DNA of 64,000 nucleotides from Flavobacterium sp. MedPE-SWcel (lineage in GTDB: Bacteria; Bacteroidota; Bacteroidia; Flavobacteriales; Flavobacteriaceae): NCBI GenBank assembly GCA_001874325.1, contig MPCW01000004.1, positions 62,001 to 126,000 on the forward strand, written 5' to 3'. Shown one piece after another: positions 56,614 through 64,000 of this stretch; the first letter of the stretch is position 1, and each line of letters opens with the position of its first letter. The position numbers and the translations under genes were made by a program. The notes under the pieces were generated by a model. It was given only the letters and a program-made list of their open reading frames with translations, was not told where the DNA came from and made no database searches.

Positions 56614-56644
56614 AAAGGCTCGCTACTAGCGAGCCTTTTTTTAT
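56614..56644 (+). terminator. Rho-independent terminator after eno
   Basis: Stem AAAGGCTCGCT (56614-56624) with AGCGAGCCTTT (56628-56638), three-base loop, followed by a T run. Confidence 0.88.
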
Positions 56645-56723
56645 TGAGAAAAGATGAGAATAATTGGTAGGGTATTTTAACATTTAAATGTTTTATGTTA
56701 AAAATGCTAAAATTCAATTAATG

Positions 56724-58886
56724 ATGAAACAGAAATTACTTATTATTTTATTATTCGTAGCCGTAGTGGCAAATGCTCAAATTGTAAACATTCCAGATAC
56801 TAACTTTAAAAATAAACTGGTAGCAGCCAATGTTAATACTCCTAATGCTTATACTGCACAAGATGCAAATGGCGATTATATGGTGGTTGATGTTAATGCT
56901 GATGGAGAAATACAAGAAAGTGAAGCGCAAGCAGTGTATAGACTTCGTTTACATAATGCTAATATTGCAGACCTAACAGGAATTCAATCTTTTACTAATT
57001 TAACTCATTTGTTAGCTAGCAACAACGGAGGGCTTACATCATTAGATCTTTCTAATATGACAAGCTTATTAGAAGTATATACAGAATATTGTGGACTTAC
57101 ATCTTTAGATGTTACAGGTTGTTCAAGCCTAGAAAGGTTAGAGTGTGGAGTAAATCAATTAACAAGTCTAGACCTTACAGGAGTTTCTAGCCTAGAGTTT
57201 TTAACTTGCTTTAATAATGAATTAACAAGTTTAGATTTTTCTCCAGTAAACTTAACATATTTCTATGCTGGTGATAATTTATTTACTGAGATAGACCTTT
57301 CTACTCAAACTAACTTACTAGGGTTTAGTTTATATAATTGTTCTAATCTTACTACTGTTTATGTGAAAAATGGGACAGTTCAAGAGTTTAATGGAGAAGA
57401 GTTTGGTGAGTGTGGTAGTCTAAGTTATGTATGTGTAGATGAAGAAGAATATCAAGAAGCTTATACTAGTATTTCATCTGCAATAGAATGGGGAACTGAT
57501 ATTACTATAGAAGATGTAACAATTACAACAACTTGTTCTCAAACAGGCGAAGAAGGTAATGAAATTACAGGTACTGTACGATTTGATATGGATTCTAACG
57601 GATGTGATGCAACTGATTTAACACAAAGCTTTGTAAAAGTTACTTCTACTCATGATAATAATGTTACAACAATATTTACGCAGCCTAATGGTTACTATAG
57701 TTTTTCTACAGAAACAGGAGATTATGATGTAGCGCTTGATTTAAGTGATGCGCCTTACTTTACTTCGGTAGCTCCTTCTACAATTAACTTTGCAGCATTA
57801 GATGGTACAGTTGTAACACAGGATCTTTGTATTACGCCAGATGGTATACACCCAGACCTTGAAGTCGTGGTAGCTACAAACTGGGGTATGTCGCCTGGTT
57901 TTGATGCGATATATTATATAGTATATAGAAATAATGGAAACCAAATGTTAGATGGTGATATCTCATTTAGTTTTGACGATACCGTATTACAACATGTTTC
58001 TGCTTCACCTGCTTATGATAATGCGTCTACAGGTTCGTTATCTTGGAATTTCTCAGACTTAGAGCCTTTCGAAACACGTCAAATAGTGTTAACACTTCAT
58101 GTGAATAGTCCTACAGATACTCCAGCAGTAAATATAGATGAAGAGTTTACTTTTACAGCTTTAGGAACAACATCTCAAACAGATGCTGATCTGGATAACA
58201 ACGAATCTACTTTTACACAAATAACAACAGGTTCTTTTGATCCTAATAACATTGTTTGTCTTCAAGGTGATACTGCTTCTCCAGATGATATAGGGGAGTA
58301 CTTACACTATACTATTAACTTCGAAAATATAGGTACAGGTGCAGCACAGTTTGTAGTAGTTACTGATGAAATTGATGCGACAGAGTATGATGTAAATTCA
58401 TTACAAGTATTAAACAGTTCTCATGCAGTAAATGCAATCTTAGAAAATAACACGGTTACATTTAGATTTGATGATATTGACTTAGCACCAGATGCTCAAG
58501 GTAATGTTACATTTAAAATTAAATCACTAAATACGATAGCAGTAGGAGAATCTGTAATGAACGATGCTAGTATTGTATTTGACTTTAATGAGGCAATAGA
58601 AACAAATGAAGCAGTTACAACATTTGAGGCTACGGCTAACGTGAAAGATTTTACTAAAAATAAAGTAGCTGTTTATCCTAACCCAGTAAAAGATATTGTT
58701 TCTATTACATCTAATAGTATGATTAAAACAGTAAGCATATATGATGTACAGGGTAGACTTTTAAATACAGTTACTGTAAACGATGTTACTACTCAATTAA
58801 ATTTTTCAGATAAACCAGAGGGGATCTATTTAACTAAGATTACTACTAATAACGGTACAACAATCGAAAAGGTTATTAAAAATTAA
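56724..58886 (+). CDS. Secreted leucine-rich-repeat protein with type IX sorting domain
   Basis: About 720 residues from this start. A signal peptide (MKQKLLIILLFVAVVANAQ) is followed by an EF-hand-like calcium loop (DVNADGEIQESEA), then about six 21-residue leucine-rich repeats (SLDLS..., LTSLDVTGCSSLERL), an SdrD B-like domain (GTVRFDMDSNGCDATD) and a DUF7619-like/DUF11-like domain (FENIGTGAAQF). The C terminus VAVYPNPVKDIVSITS to GIYLTKITT is a type A type IX secretion sorting domain. It is thus surface-attached or released. Longer starts at 56688 and 56721 are possible. A paralogue lies at 61829. Confidence 0.85.
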   Translation: MKQKLLIILLFVAVVANAQIVNIPDTNFKNKLVAANVNTPNAYTAQDANGDYMVVDVNADGEIQESEAQAVYRLRLHNANIADLTGIQSFTNLTHLLASNNGGLTSLDLSNMTSLLEVYTEYCGLTSLDVTGCSSLERLECGVNQLTSLDLTGVSSLEFLTCFNNELTSLDFSPVNLTYFYAGDNLFTEIDLSTQTNLLGFSLYNCSNLTTVYVKNGTVQEFNGEEFGECGSLSYVCVDEEEYQEAYTSISSAIEWGTDITIEDVTITTTCSQTGEEGNEITGTVRFDMDSNGCDATDLTQSFVKVTSTHDNNVTTIFTQPNGYYSFSTETGDYDVALDLSDAPYFTSVAPSTINFAALDGTVVTQDLCITPDGIHPDLEVVVATNWGMSPGFDAIYYIVYRNNGNQMLDGDISFSFDDTVLQHVSASPAYDNASTGSLSWNFSDLEPFETRQIVLTLHVNSPTDTPAVNIDEEFTFTALGTTSQTDADLDNNESTFTQITTGSFDPNNIVCLQGDTASPDDIGEYLHYTINFENIGTGAAQFVVVTDEIDATEYDVNSLQVLNSSHAVNAILENNTVTFRFDDIDLAPDAQGNVTFKIKSLNTIAVGESVMNDASIVFDFNEAIETNEAVTTFEATANVKDFTKNKVAVYPNPVKDIVSITSNSMIKTVSIYDVQGRLLNTVTVNDVTTQLNFSDKPEGIYLTKITTNNGTTIEKVIKN

Positions 58887-58913
58887 TTCTTCATGTGCAG
58901 TTAGTTGTGCGAG

Positions 58914-58945
58914 AGCCTATCTTTTTAGATAGGCTTTTGTTTTAT
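58914..58945 (+). terminator. Rho-independent terminator
   Basis: Stem AGCCTATCT (58914-58922) with AGATAGGCT (58927-58935), loop TTTT, then a T-rich run. It separates the leucine-rich-repeat gene from the sensor kinase gene. Confidence 0.8.
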
Positions 58946-58998
58946 ATAATAGTTAGTGTCGAATTCTAAATTATAACGTTCAAATTCTAAACAGTGTA

Positions 58999-59027
58999 TT
59001 GTTAATTGTATGAAAATGATAAATTTG
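58999..59027 (+). promoter_or_regulatory. Promoter of the kinase/regulator operon
   Basis: TTG at 58999-59001, 18 bases, then TAAATTTG at 59020-59027, both parts of the Bacteroidota promoter, 20 bases before the kinase ATG. Confidence 0.65.
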
Positions 59028-59047
59028 TTTAATTATACTCTAGATTT

Positions 59048-61024
59048 ATGAGACACCTAAATTTTCTATTATTACTTACCCTAATAGGATATGTTGTTCC
59101 TTCTTTTTCTCAGCAAAAAGTACTTGATAGTCTTTTTGTTGAATTAGATAAAGTAGAGAGTAATAAAAAAAGAGCCGCATTACTTAACGCAATTGCTTCT
59201 GAGTATATAGAGAATGATCCCGAAAGAATGATGGACTATGCAAAAGAAGCGCTTACTCTTTCTAAAGAAAAAGATTTGAAAGATGAAGAGGCAGATTCTT
59301 GGCTTAACATAGGGAATGCAAATATCATGATGAGTCGATATACAGAGGCATTAAAAAGCTTTAGTAATTCGCAAGATATACTCGAAAAATTATTGGATAA
59401 CGATAAGGCTATTGATGAAGATTTGATAAAAAGTGCGCTTGCACGTGCCTATGGTAGTATTGGAGTCGTGTATTCAGAACAAAATAACTATGCAGGAGCA
59501 TTAGAGTATTATTTTAAAGCATTAAGAATTTACCGTGAAGCAAAGCAAGAAGATATTGTAGCAAGGCTTTATAATAATATGGGTATTGTTTATAAAACTA
59601 ATAAAGAATATGATAAGGCTTTAGATTATTTTAAGAAGGCTTTAGATGTTCAAGAAAGGATAAATGATAATACGGCTGCTATTACGATTACTAATATTGG
59701 TAATATATACTTATTGCAAGATAAGGAGGCAGAGGCATTACAATCGTATAACGAAGCATTGTCTATTTTTACAATACACGAAAATAAAAGAGGATTAGGG
59801 GAGCTTTATAATAGCTTTGGGAATTACTATGATAAAGTAAATGATAGTGCTAATGCTGAAGTAAGTTATAAAAGTGCATTAGAGGTATTTGAAGATATTA
59901 GTGAGAAATATGGAGCTTCGGCATCATTAGCTTTTTTAGGTAATTTATATGCAGAGCAAGGTAAAGATAAAGTAGCGTTAGAGAGTTTAAAACGTTCTTC
60001 TCGACTAGCTGCTGATATTGGGGTGTTAGAACAGGTAAAAGACTCAGAAAAAAGTATTAGTGAGCTTTATGAAAAGTTAGGAAATCATAAAGAATCACTT
60101 ATACATTATAAAAAATATAGTGTAGCTAAAGACAGTATTAATAATGCTGAGAATATAAAAAACATGGTGCGCGAGGAGATGAACTTTGAAATGGAGCGCA
60201 AAGCCGCCTTGCAAAAAATAGAAATAGAAAAACGAGAAGCTGTATATCAAGAAACAGAAAAGCGTCATCAGCAGCAAATGCTATTTGGAGTATTATTCGT
60301 GATATTGCTATTTGGGCTCTTGTTTTTGATTTATAATAGACTGCAATTGAAAAAAACATTGACGTTACAACGTGATTTAGCTGAGTATGAACAAAAAGCA
60401 TTACACCTACAAATGAACCCTCATTTTGTATTTAATTGTCTTGGGTCTATCTCGAGCTTTATAGTTCAAAACGGTACCGATTCGGCTATTAAATACCTTT
60501 CAAAGTTTAGTAAGTTAATGCGATTGACTTTAGAGTATTCTAAAGAATCACTGATACCAATAGATAAAGAAATAGAGAGTTTACAAAACTATTTAGAGCT
60601 CGAGCAGCTTCGTTTTAACCAAGTTTTTGATTTTTCGATAACTAAAAATCCGAATATCGAAGATGATATGGCTATACCTCCACTTTTACTACAGCCCTTT
60701 GTAGAAAATGCCATAATTCATGGTATTGTACCTAAAAAAGAAAAAGGTATAATTAGTATCGATTTTGATTTGGTAAACGAAAAGTTAGTCTGTACAGTAA
60801 CAGATGATGGTATTGGTTTTGCAAAATCAAAAGCCCTAAAAGAGAATTCTGTAACAGTACATAAATCAATGGCGTTAGAGATTACTCAAAAACGACTCGA
60901 AGTAATACAAGCATTTACATCAAAAACATCTAAGGTAGAGATAAAAGAATTAGTTAATGATGAAGGAGCTCCTTCGGGAACTAAAATCATTTTAAATTTA
61001 CCTATACAATACGTTTCAAACTAA
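59048..61024 (+). CDS. TPR sensor histidine kinase (LytS type)
   Basis: A 658-residue membrane sensor. A signal peptide (to about residue 21) leads to a periplasmic part made of about seven tetratricopeptide repeats (residues 45-365, for example AGALEYYFKALRIYREA). A coiled coil, one transmembrane helix (411-429), a His_kinase domain with the phosphorylated His459 in LQMNPHFVFN, and a HATPase_c domain (LLLQPFVENAIIHG, DDGIGF) follow. The next gene, one base after its stop, is the LytTR response regulator. It probably senses a periplasmic peptide or protein; the ligand is unknown. Confidence 0.92.
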   Translation: MRHLNFLLLLTLIGYVVPSFSQQKVLDSLFVELDKVESNKKRAALLNAIASEYIENDPERMMDYAKEALTLSKEKDLKDEEADSWLNIGNANIMMSRYTEALKSFSNSQDILEKLLDNDKAIDEDLIKSALARAYGSIGVVYSEQNNYAGALEYYFKALRIYREAKQEDIVARLYNNMGIVYKTNKEYDKALDYFKKALDVQERINDNTAAITITNIGNIYLLQDKEAEALQSYNEALSIFTIHENKRGLGELYNSFGNYYDKVNDSANAEVSYKSALEVFEDISEKYGASASLAFLGNLYAEQGKDKVALESLKRSSRLAADIGVLEQVKDSEKSISELYEKLGNHKESLIHYKKYSVAKDSINNAENIKNMVREEMNFEMERKAALQKIEIEKREAVYQETEKRHQQQMLFGVLFVILLFGLLFLIYNRLQLKKTLTLQRDLAEYEQKALHLQMNPHFVFNCLGSISSFIVQNGTDSAIKYLSKFSKLMRLTLEYSKESLIPIDKEIESLQNYLELEQLRFNQVFDFSITKNPNIEDDMAIPPLLLQPFVENAIIHGIVPKKEKGIISIDFDLVNEKLVCTVTDDGIGFAKSKALKENSVTVHKSMALEITQKRLEVIQAFTSKTSKVEIKELVNDEGAPSGTKIILNLPIQYVSN

Positions 61025-61025
61025 T

Positions 61026-61787
61026 ATGATAACAGCACTATTAATAGACGATGACAGTAACCTGAGAAATGGTATGAAAGGGCTTTTAGCTATGTGTGCG
61101 CCTGATATTCAAATATTAGGAGAAGCAGATAGTGTAAAGACAGGTATAAGCGCGATTGAGTTTCATCAACCAAATGTTATATTTTTAGACATACAATTAG
61201 GTGATGGTACTGGTTTTGATATTTTAGAACAACTAACTAAGAAGCGAGGAAGTATTAACGCCCATGTTGTTTTTATAACGGCTCATGAAGAATATGCAGT
61301 AAAAGCATTCCGTTTTAGTGCACTCGACTATCTTTTAAAACCAGTAGATCCTGAGGATTTACAAATGGTGGTCGAAAAAATAAAAAAAGTAGTAAATGAT
61401 AATGAAAGTTATGCTCATATAGATCTTTTACTAGAAAATATAAGGCAAAAGGTTGATAAATTTAAGCGTATTGCATTATCTACAGCTGAGGGGATTCATT
61501 TATTTGAAGTGAGTGATATTATTCGATTAGAATCACAGGATAATTATACCAAGTTTTTTATAAAAGATAATAAGCCAGTATTGATATCTAAAACGCTTAA
61601 AGAGTATGAAGACCTGCTTTCGGGGCAAGGCTTTGAGCGAATACATCAATCGCATCTTATAAATTTGACTTATTTAAAATCGTATATTAAAAAAGATGGC
61701 GGTTATGCAGTAATGGCGGATAATAGCCATTTACCAATATCGCAAAGGAAGAAGGAACGATTACAAGAATTTTTGAGAACATTATAA
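61026..61787 (+). CDS. LytTR family response regulator
   Basis: A 253-residue partner of the kinase just upstream. The receiver domain (1-120) has the acidic pair at IDDD (8-10), the phosphorylated Asp55 in IFLDIQL, ITAHEEYA and LKPVD as the last conserved part. A LytTR DNA-binding domain (about 145-250; HLFEVSDIIRLESQDNYTKF, HQSHLINLTYLKSY) follows. Its start is one base after the kinase stop. The two genes lie between paralogous secreted proteins, which are possible targets. No direct LytTR box was found by eye. Confidence 0.93.
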   Translation: MITALLIDDDSNLRNGMKGLLAMCAPDIQILGEADSVKTGISAIEFHQPNVIFLDIQLGDGTGFDILEQLTKKRGSINAHVVFITAHEEYAVKAFRFSALDYLLKPVDPEDLQMVVEKIKKVVNDNESYAHIDLLLENIRQKVDKFKRIALSTAEGIHLFEVSDIIRLESQDNYTKFFIKDNKPVLISKTLKEYEDLLSGQGFERIHQSHLINLTYLKSYIKKDGGYAVMADNSHLPISQRKKERLQEFLRTL

Positions 61788-61828
61788 TTATATATCTTTG
61801 TTTTCAAGATGCTCTAAAATAAATACTT

Positions 61829-63763
61829 ATGAAAAAAGAAATACTCTTATTTATGCTACTGCTTTCTGGAATAGCGGGTGCGCAAATAGTTGATATACCT
61901 GACGCTAACTTAAAGAATATATTACTTTCGGCTACTAATACTAACGGCGTAGCAAAAGATAGTAATAACTATGCAATGACTATTGACATTAATAATGATA
62001 ATGAAATACAAGTTAGTGAGGCTGCTGCTGTGTGGGGGCTTACTATATCAAGTTTAGGTATTAATTCATTACAAGGGATAGAAGAGTTTATAAACCTTAG
62101 AAATCTAAATTGCGGAGGAAACCCTCTTACTGTATTAGATGCATCTGCATTAGTGAATTTAGAAACTTTAGATTGTTCAGGGTGTGCTATAACAGAATTA
62201 GATTTAAGTACTTCGCCTAATTTAACAAGTTTTGTAGTTGATGACTGTACAGCGTTAACCAATGTAAATATAAAAGGGGGTACAACGATAACCACACCTG
62301 CTGATGTTCATATAAGTAATACTCCAAATTTAACCTTTATGTGTGTAGATGAAGGAGAGGCGGAAGTTTTAGCTCCTTATTTAACTACTTTATACATGAG
62401 TACATATTGTTCTTTTACACCAGGGGGAGAGTATAATACTATTACGGGGAGATTAACCTATGATTTAGATAATGATGGTTGTGATGTAGCAGATGATTCG
62501 CGAAGCTTTATAAAGATTAAAGTAGATGATGGTGCAACACAAAATACGGTTTTTACAAATAACTTAGGGGAGTATATTTTTTACACTCAAGCAGGAGATT
62601 TTGATATAATGCCATTGTTTGAGGATAATTACTTTATAGCAAATCCTGCTTCAGCATCAGTTAATTTTCCTACTGTAGATAATTCGGTTGTAACCGAAGA
62701 CTTTTGTGTTACAGCAAATGGAGAGCATCCCGATGTAGAAGTGGTTATGGTACCTGTAATACCAGCACGACCGGGGCAGAATGCTGTTTATAAAGTAGTG
62801 TATAAAAATAAAGGTAATACAGTACTATCGGGTAGTGTGAGTTGTGAGTGGAGTAATGATGTATTAGAGTATGTATATATGACTCCTATGGCAGATATAA
62901 TAGGAGCAGATATTTATACATGGAATTTTGTTGACTTGCAGCCTTTTGAGAATAGGGAGATAATGATGACGCTGAATGTTAATGATGTGACAGATACACC
63001 AGCTATTAATGTTGATGATATAATACCTTTTACTGCCGATGCTACAATTGTGGGAGTAGATGATAATTTAAATGACAATAACTTTGTTTTAGATCAAAAG
63101 GTCGTAGAGACTTATAATCCTAATAATATTATATGTATACAGGGTGATATCACTCCAGAAGATAATATAGGAGATTATTTGCACTATGCAGTGAACTTTG
63201 AGAATACAGGAACTTCTTTAGTAGATTTTGTCGTAATAAAGCACGACATTAACCCTGCTAGTTTTGATATTAATACTTTACAACTATTAAATAGCTCACA
63301 CGAAGTATCGGCTAGAGTTGTGGAAGATATAGTTGAATTTGTATTTGAAAATGCAAATCTTTCAGCTGCCGATCACGGTAATATTTTGTTTAAAGTAAAA
63401 AGTAGGTCATATCTTATGGTTAACGACATGGTTAGTAATAGTGCTAGAATTTATTTTAATTATGACGAGCCATTACAAACTAATGATGCCGTTACTACAT
63501 TTGCAATATTAAGTAGTGATGTTTTCGAAATAGATAATTCAGTAAAATTATACCCTAACCCTTCGAGCGATATTATAACTATAGAGGCTAATACCAGTCT
63601 CAAATCAGTACAACTATATGATGTGCAGGGAAGATTGTTGCAGACTAATGTTGTTAATGAAGTTAGTAGTGAAATAAATATTTCAGACAGATTACCAGGA
63701 TTATATTTTGTGAAAATTACTACAGAAGAAGGTAGTAAAATAGAGAAAGTAATAAAGGAATAA
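61829..63763 (+). CDS. Secreted leucine-rich-repeat protein with type IX sorting domain, paralogue
   Basis: A 644-residue paralogue of the protein at 56724. A signal peptide (ILLFMLLLSGIAGAQ) is followed by IVDIPDANLKNILL, an EF-hand-like loop (DINNDNEIQVSEA), about four short leucine-rich repeats (LETLDCSGCAITELDLS), GRLTYDLDNDGCDVAD, a DUF7619-like domain (FENTGTSLVDFVV) and a type A sorting domain (VKLYPNPSSDIITIEA to GLYFVKITT). It has fewer leucine-rich repeats than its neighbour. Located 41 bases after the LytTR regulator, so it may be read through from that operon. Confidence 0.85.
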   Translation: MKKEILLFMLLLSGIAGAQIVDIPDANLKNILLSATNTNGVAKDSNNYAMTIDINNDNEIQVSEAAAVWGLTISSLGINSLQGIEEFINLRNLNCGGNPLTVLDASALVNLETLDCSGCAITELDLSTSPNLTSFVVDDCTALTNVNIKGGTTITTPADVHISNTPNLTFMCVDEGEAEVLAPYLTTLYMSTYCSFTPGGEYNTITGRLTYDLDNDGCDVADDSRSFIKIKVDDGATQNTVFTNNLGEYIFYTQAGDFDIMPLFEDNYFIANPASASVNFPTVDNSVVTEDFCVTANGEHPDVEVVMVPVIPARPGQNAVYKVVYKNKGNTVLSGSVSCEWSNDVLEYVYMTPMADIIGADIYTWNFVDLQPFENREIMMTLNVNDVTDTPAINVDDIIPFTADATIVGVDDNLNDNNFVLDQKVVETYNPNNIICIQGDITPEDNIGDYLHYAVNFENTGTSLVDFVVIKHDINPASFDINTLQLLNSSHEVSARVVEDIVEFVFENANLSAADHGNILFKVKSRSYLMVNDMVSNSARIYFNYDEPLQTNDAVTTFAILSSDVFEIDNSVKLYPNPSSDIITIEANTSLKSVQLYDVQGRLLQTNVVNEVSSEINISDRLPGLYFVKITTEEGSKIEKVIKE

Positions 63764-63800
63764 TTTATTGTAAGTTTCTTAAAAAACGGAAATCATTGAG

Positions 63801-63847
63801 AAAAAATCAAAAGGGGAAGTGTTTAGGCTTCTCCTTTTGATTTTTTT
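63801..63847 (+). terminator. Rho-independent terminator
   Basis: Long stem AAAAAATCAAAAGGGGAAG (63801-63819) with its near complement at 63828-63846 (one G-T wobble), loop of eight, ending in T residues. It ends transcription of the second leucine-rich-repeat gene. Confidence 0.82.
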
Positions 63848-63903
63848 GGACATATTTAACGATTTAAATATATGATTTCCTTTATAAATAAAATCTAATT
63901 TAT

Positions 63904-63911
63904 TAAATTCG
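63904..63911 (+). promoter_or_regulatory. Promoter -7 element for the last gene
   Basis: TAAATTCG, one base off the TAnnTTTG consensus, 42 bases before the ATG at 63954. Confidence 0.45.
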
Positions 63912-63953
63912 CAGGAATTATTATTTCACAATCATTATAACATCATTACCAAC

Positions 63954-64000
63954 ATGTCAAATATAGCTACATTGGAAATTGATGGCAAAAAATACGAGTT
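63954..64000 (+). CDS. gltA: Citrate synthase, N-terminal fragment (runs off the window)
   Basis: Only 15 full codons lie in the window, MSNIATLEIDGKKYE. This start matches the opening of flavobacterial type II citrate synthases (ATLEIDGKKYE). The protein would catalyse the first step of the TCA cycle. A promoter-like element lies upstream. The call rests on this short stretch only. Confidence 0.5.
   Translation, partial: MSNIATLEIDGKKYE

Noticed and set aside
1-64000. tRNA or rRNA genes, CRISPR arrays, insertion sequences and prophage genes
   Set aside because: No cloverleaf-like stretch, spaced short repeats, transposase or phage genes were seen in any gap or on either strand; a tRNA scan would settle the first point.

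Overview
This AT-rich window is chromosomal DNA of a Bacteroidota bacterium, most likely family Flavobacteriaceae and close to Flavobacterium. The evidence is three-fold. Many genes are preceded by the Bacteroidota -7 promoter element TAnnTTTG. Start codons lack a clear Shine-Dalgarno sequence. The gene content is typical of the group: long-form urocanate hydratase, an S46 dipeptidyl-peptidase, secreted proteins with type IX secretion C-terminal domains, LytTR/LytS-type signalling, DUF4136 and DUF5522 proteins. No tRNA, rRNA, CRISPR array, insertion sequence or prophage was seen, and no gap between genes exceeds 300 bases.

Layout. 1-5.6 kb: an FAD oxidoreductase, an ABC-F ATPase and several small membrane or lipoprotein genes. 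5.6-16.1 kb: amino acid and purine metabolism (urocanate hydratase, an aromatic amino acid hydroxylase, M3 peptidase, purK-purE), an MFS exporter and a helical-repeat protein. 16.2-19.8 kb: an hpt-adk-CNNM/CorC-obg operon. 20-25.5 kb: a secreted S46 dipeptidyl-peptidase, an Mpl-like muropeptide ligase, a DUF1287 protein and radC. A duplicated DUF1287/radC promoter segment there flanks an unknown 88-residue gene. 25.6-27 kb: a TetR regulator and an SDR oxidoreductase, each with a matching palindromic operator. 27.1-30.4 kb: an ABC ATPase, an FtsX-like permease with a histidine-rich loop and a DUF3299-like protein (resembling a zinc-linked system), followed by a HAD phosphatase. 30.4-36.7 kb: secreted unknowns, rarA, a rhomboid protease, rlmB and an Omp85-family outer-membrane protein.

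36.8-53.9 kb is one continuous ribosomal superoperon of 33 genes: str (rpsL, rpsG, fusA), S10 (rpsJ to rpsQ), spc (rplN to secY, infA, rpmJ) and alpha (rpsM, rpsK, rpsD, rpoA, rplQ). It starts at a consensus promoter and ends at a strong terminator. Two structured gaps inside it, before rplC and before rpsD, look like RNA control elements. Both S14 and L36 are the zinc-free forms.

54-64 kb: carA, eno, then a TPR histidine kinase and LytTR regulator pair lying between two paralogous leucine-rich-repeat proteins with type IX sorting domains. The window ends in the first codons of a probable citrate synthase gene.
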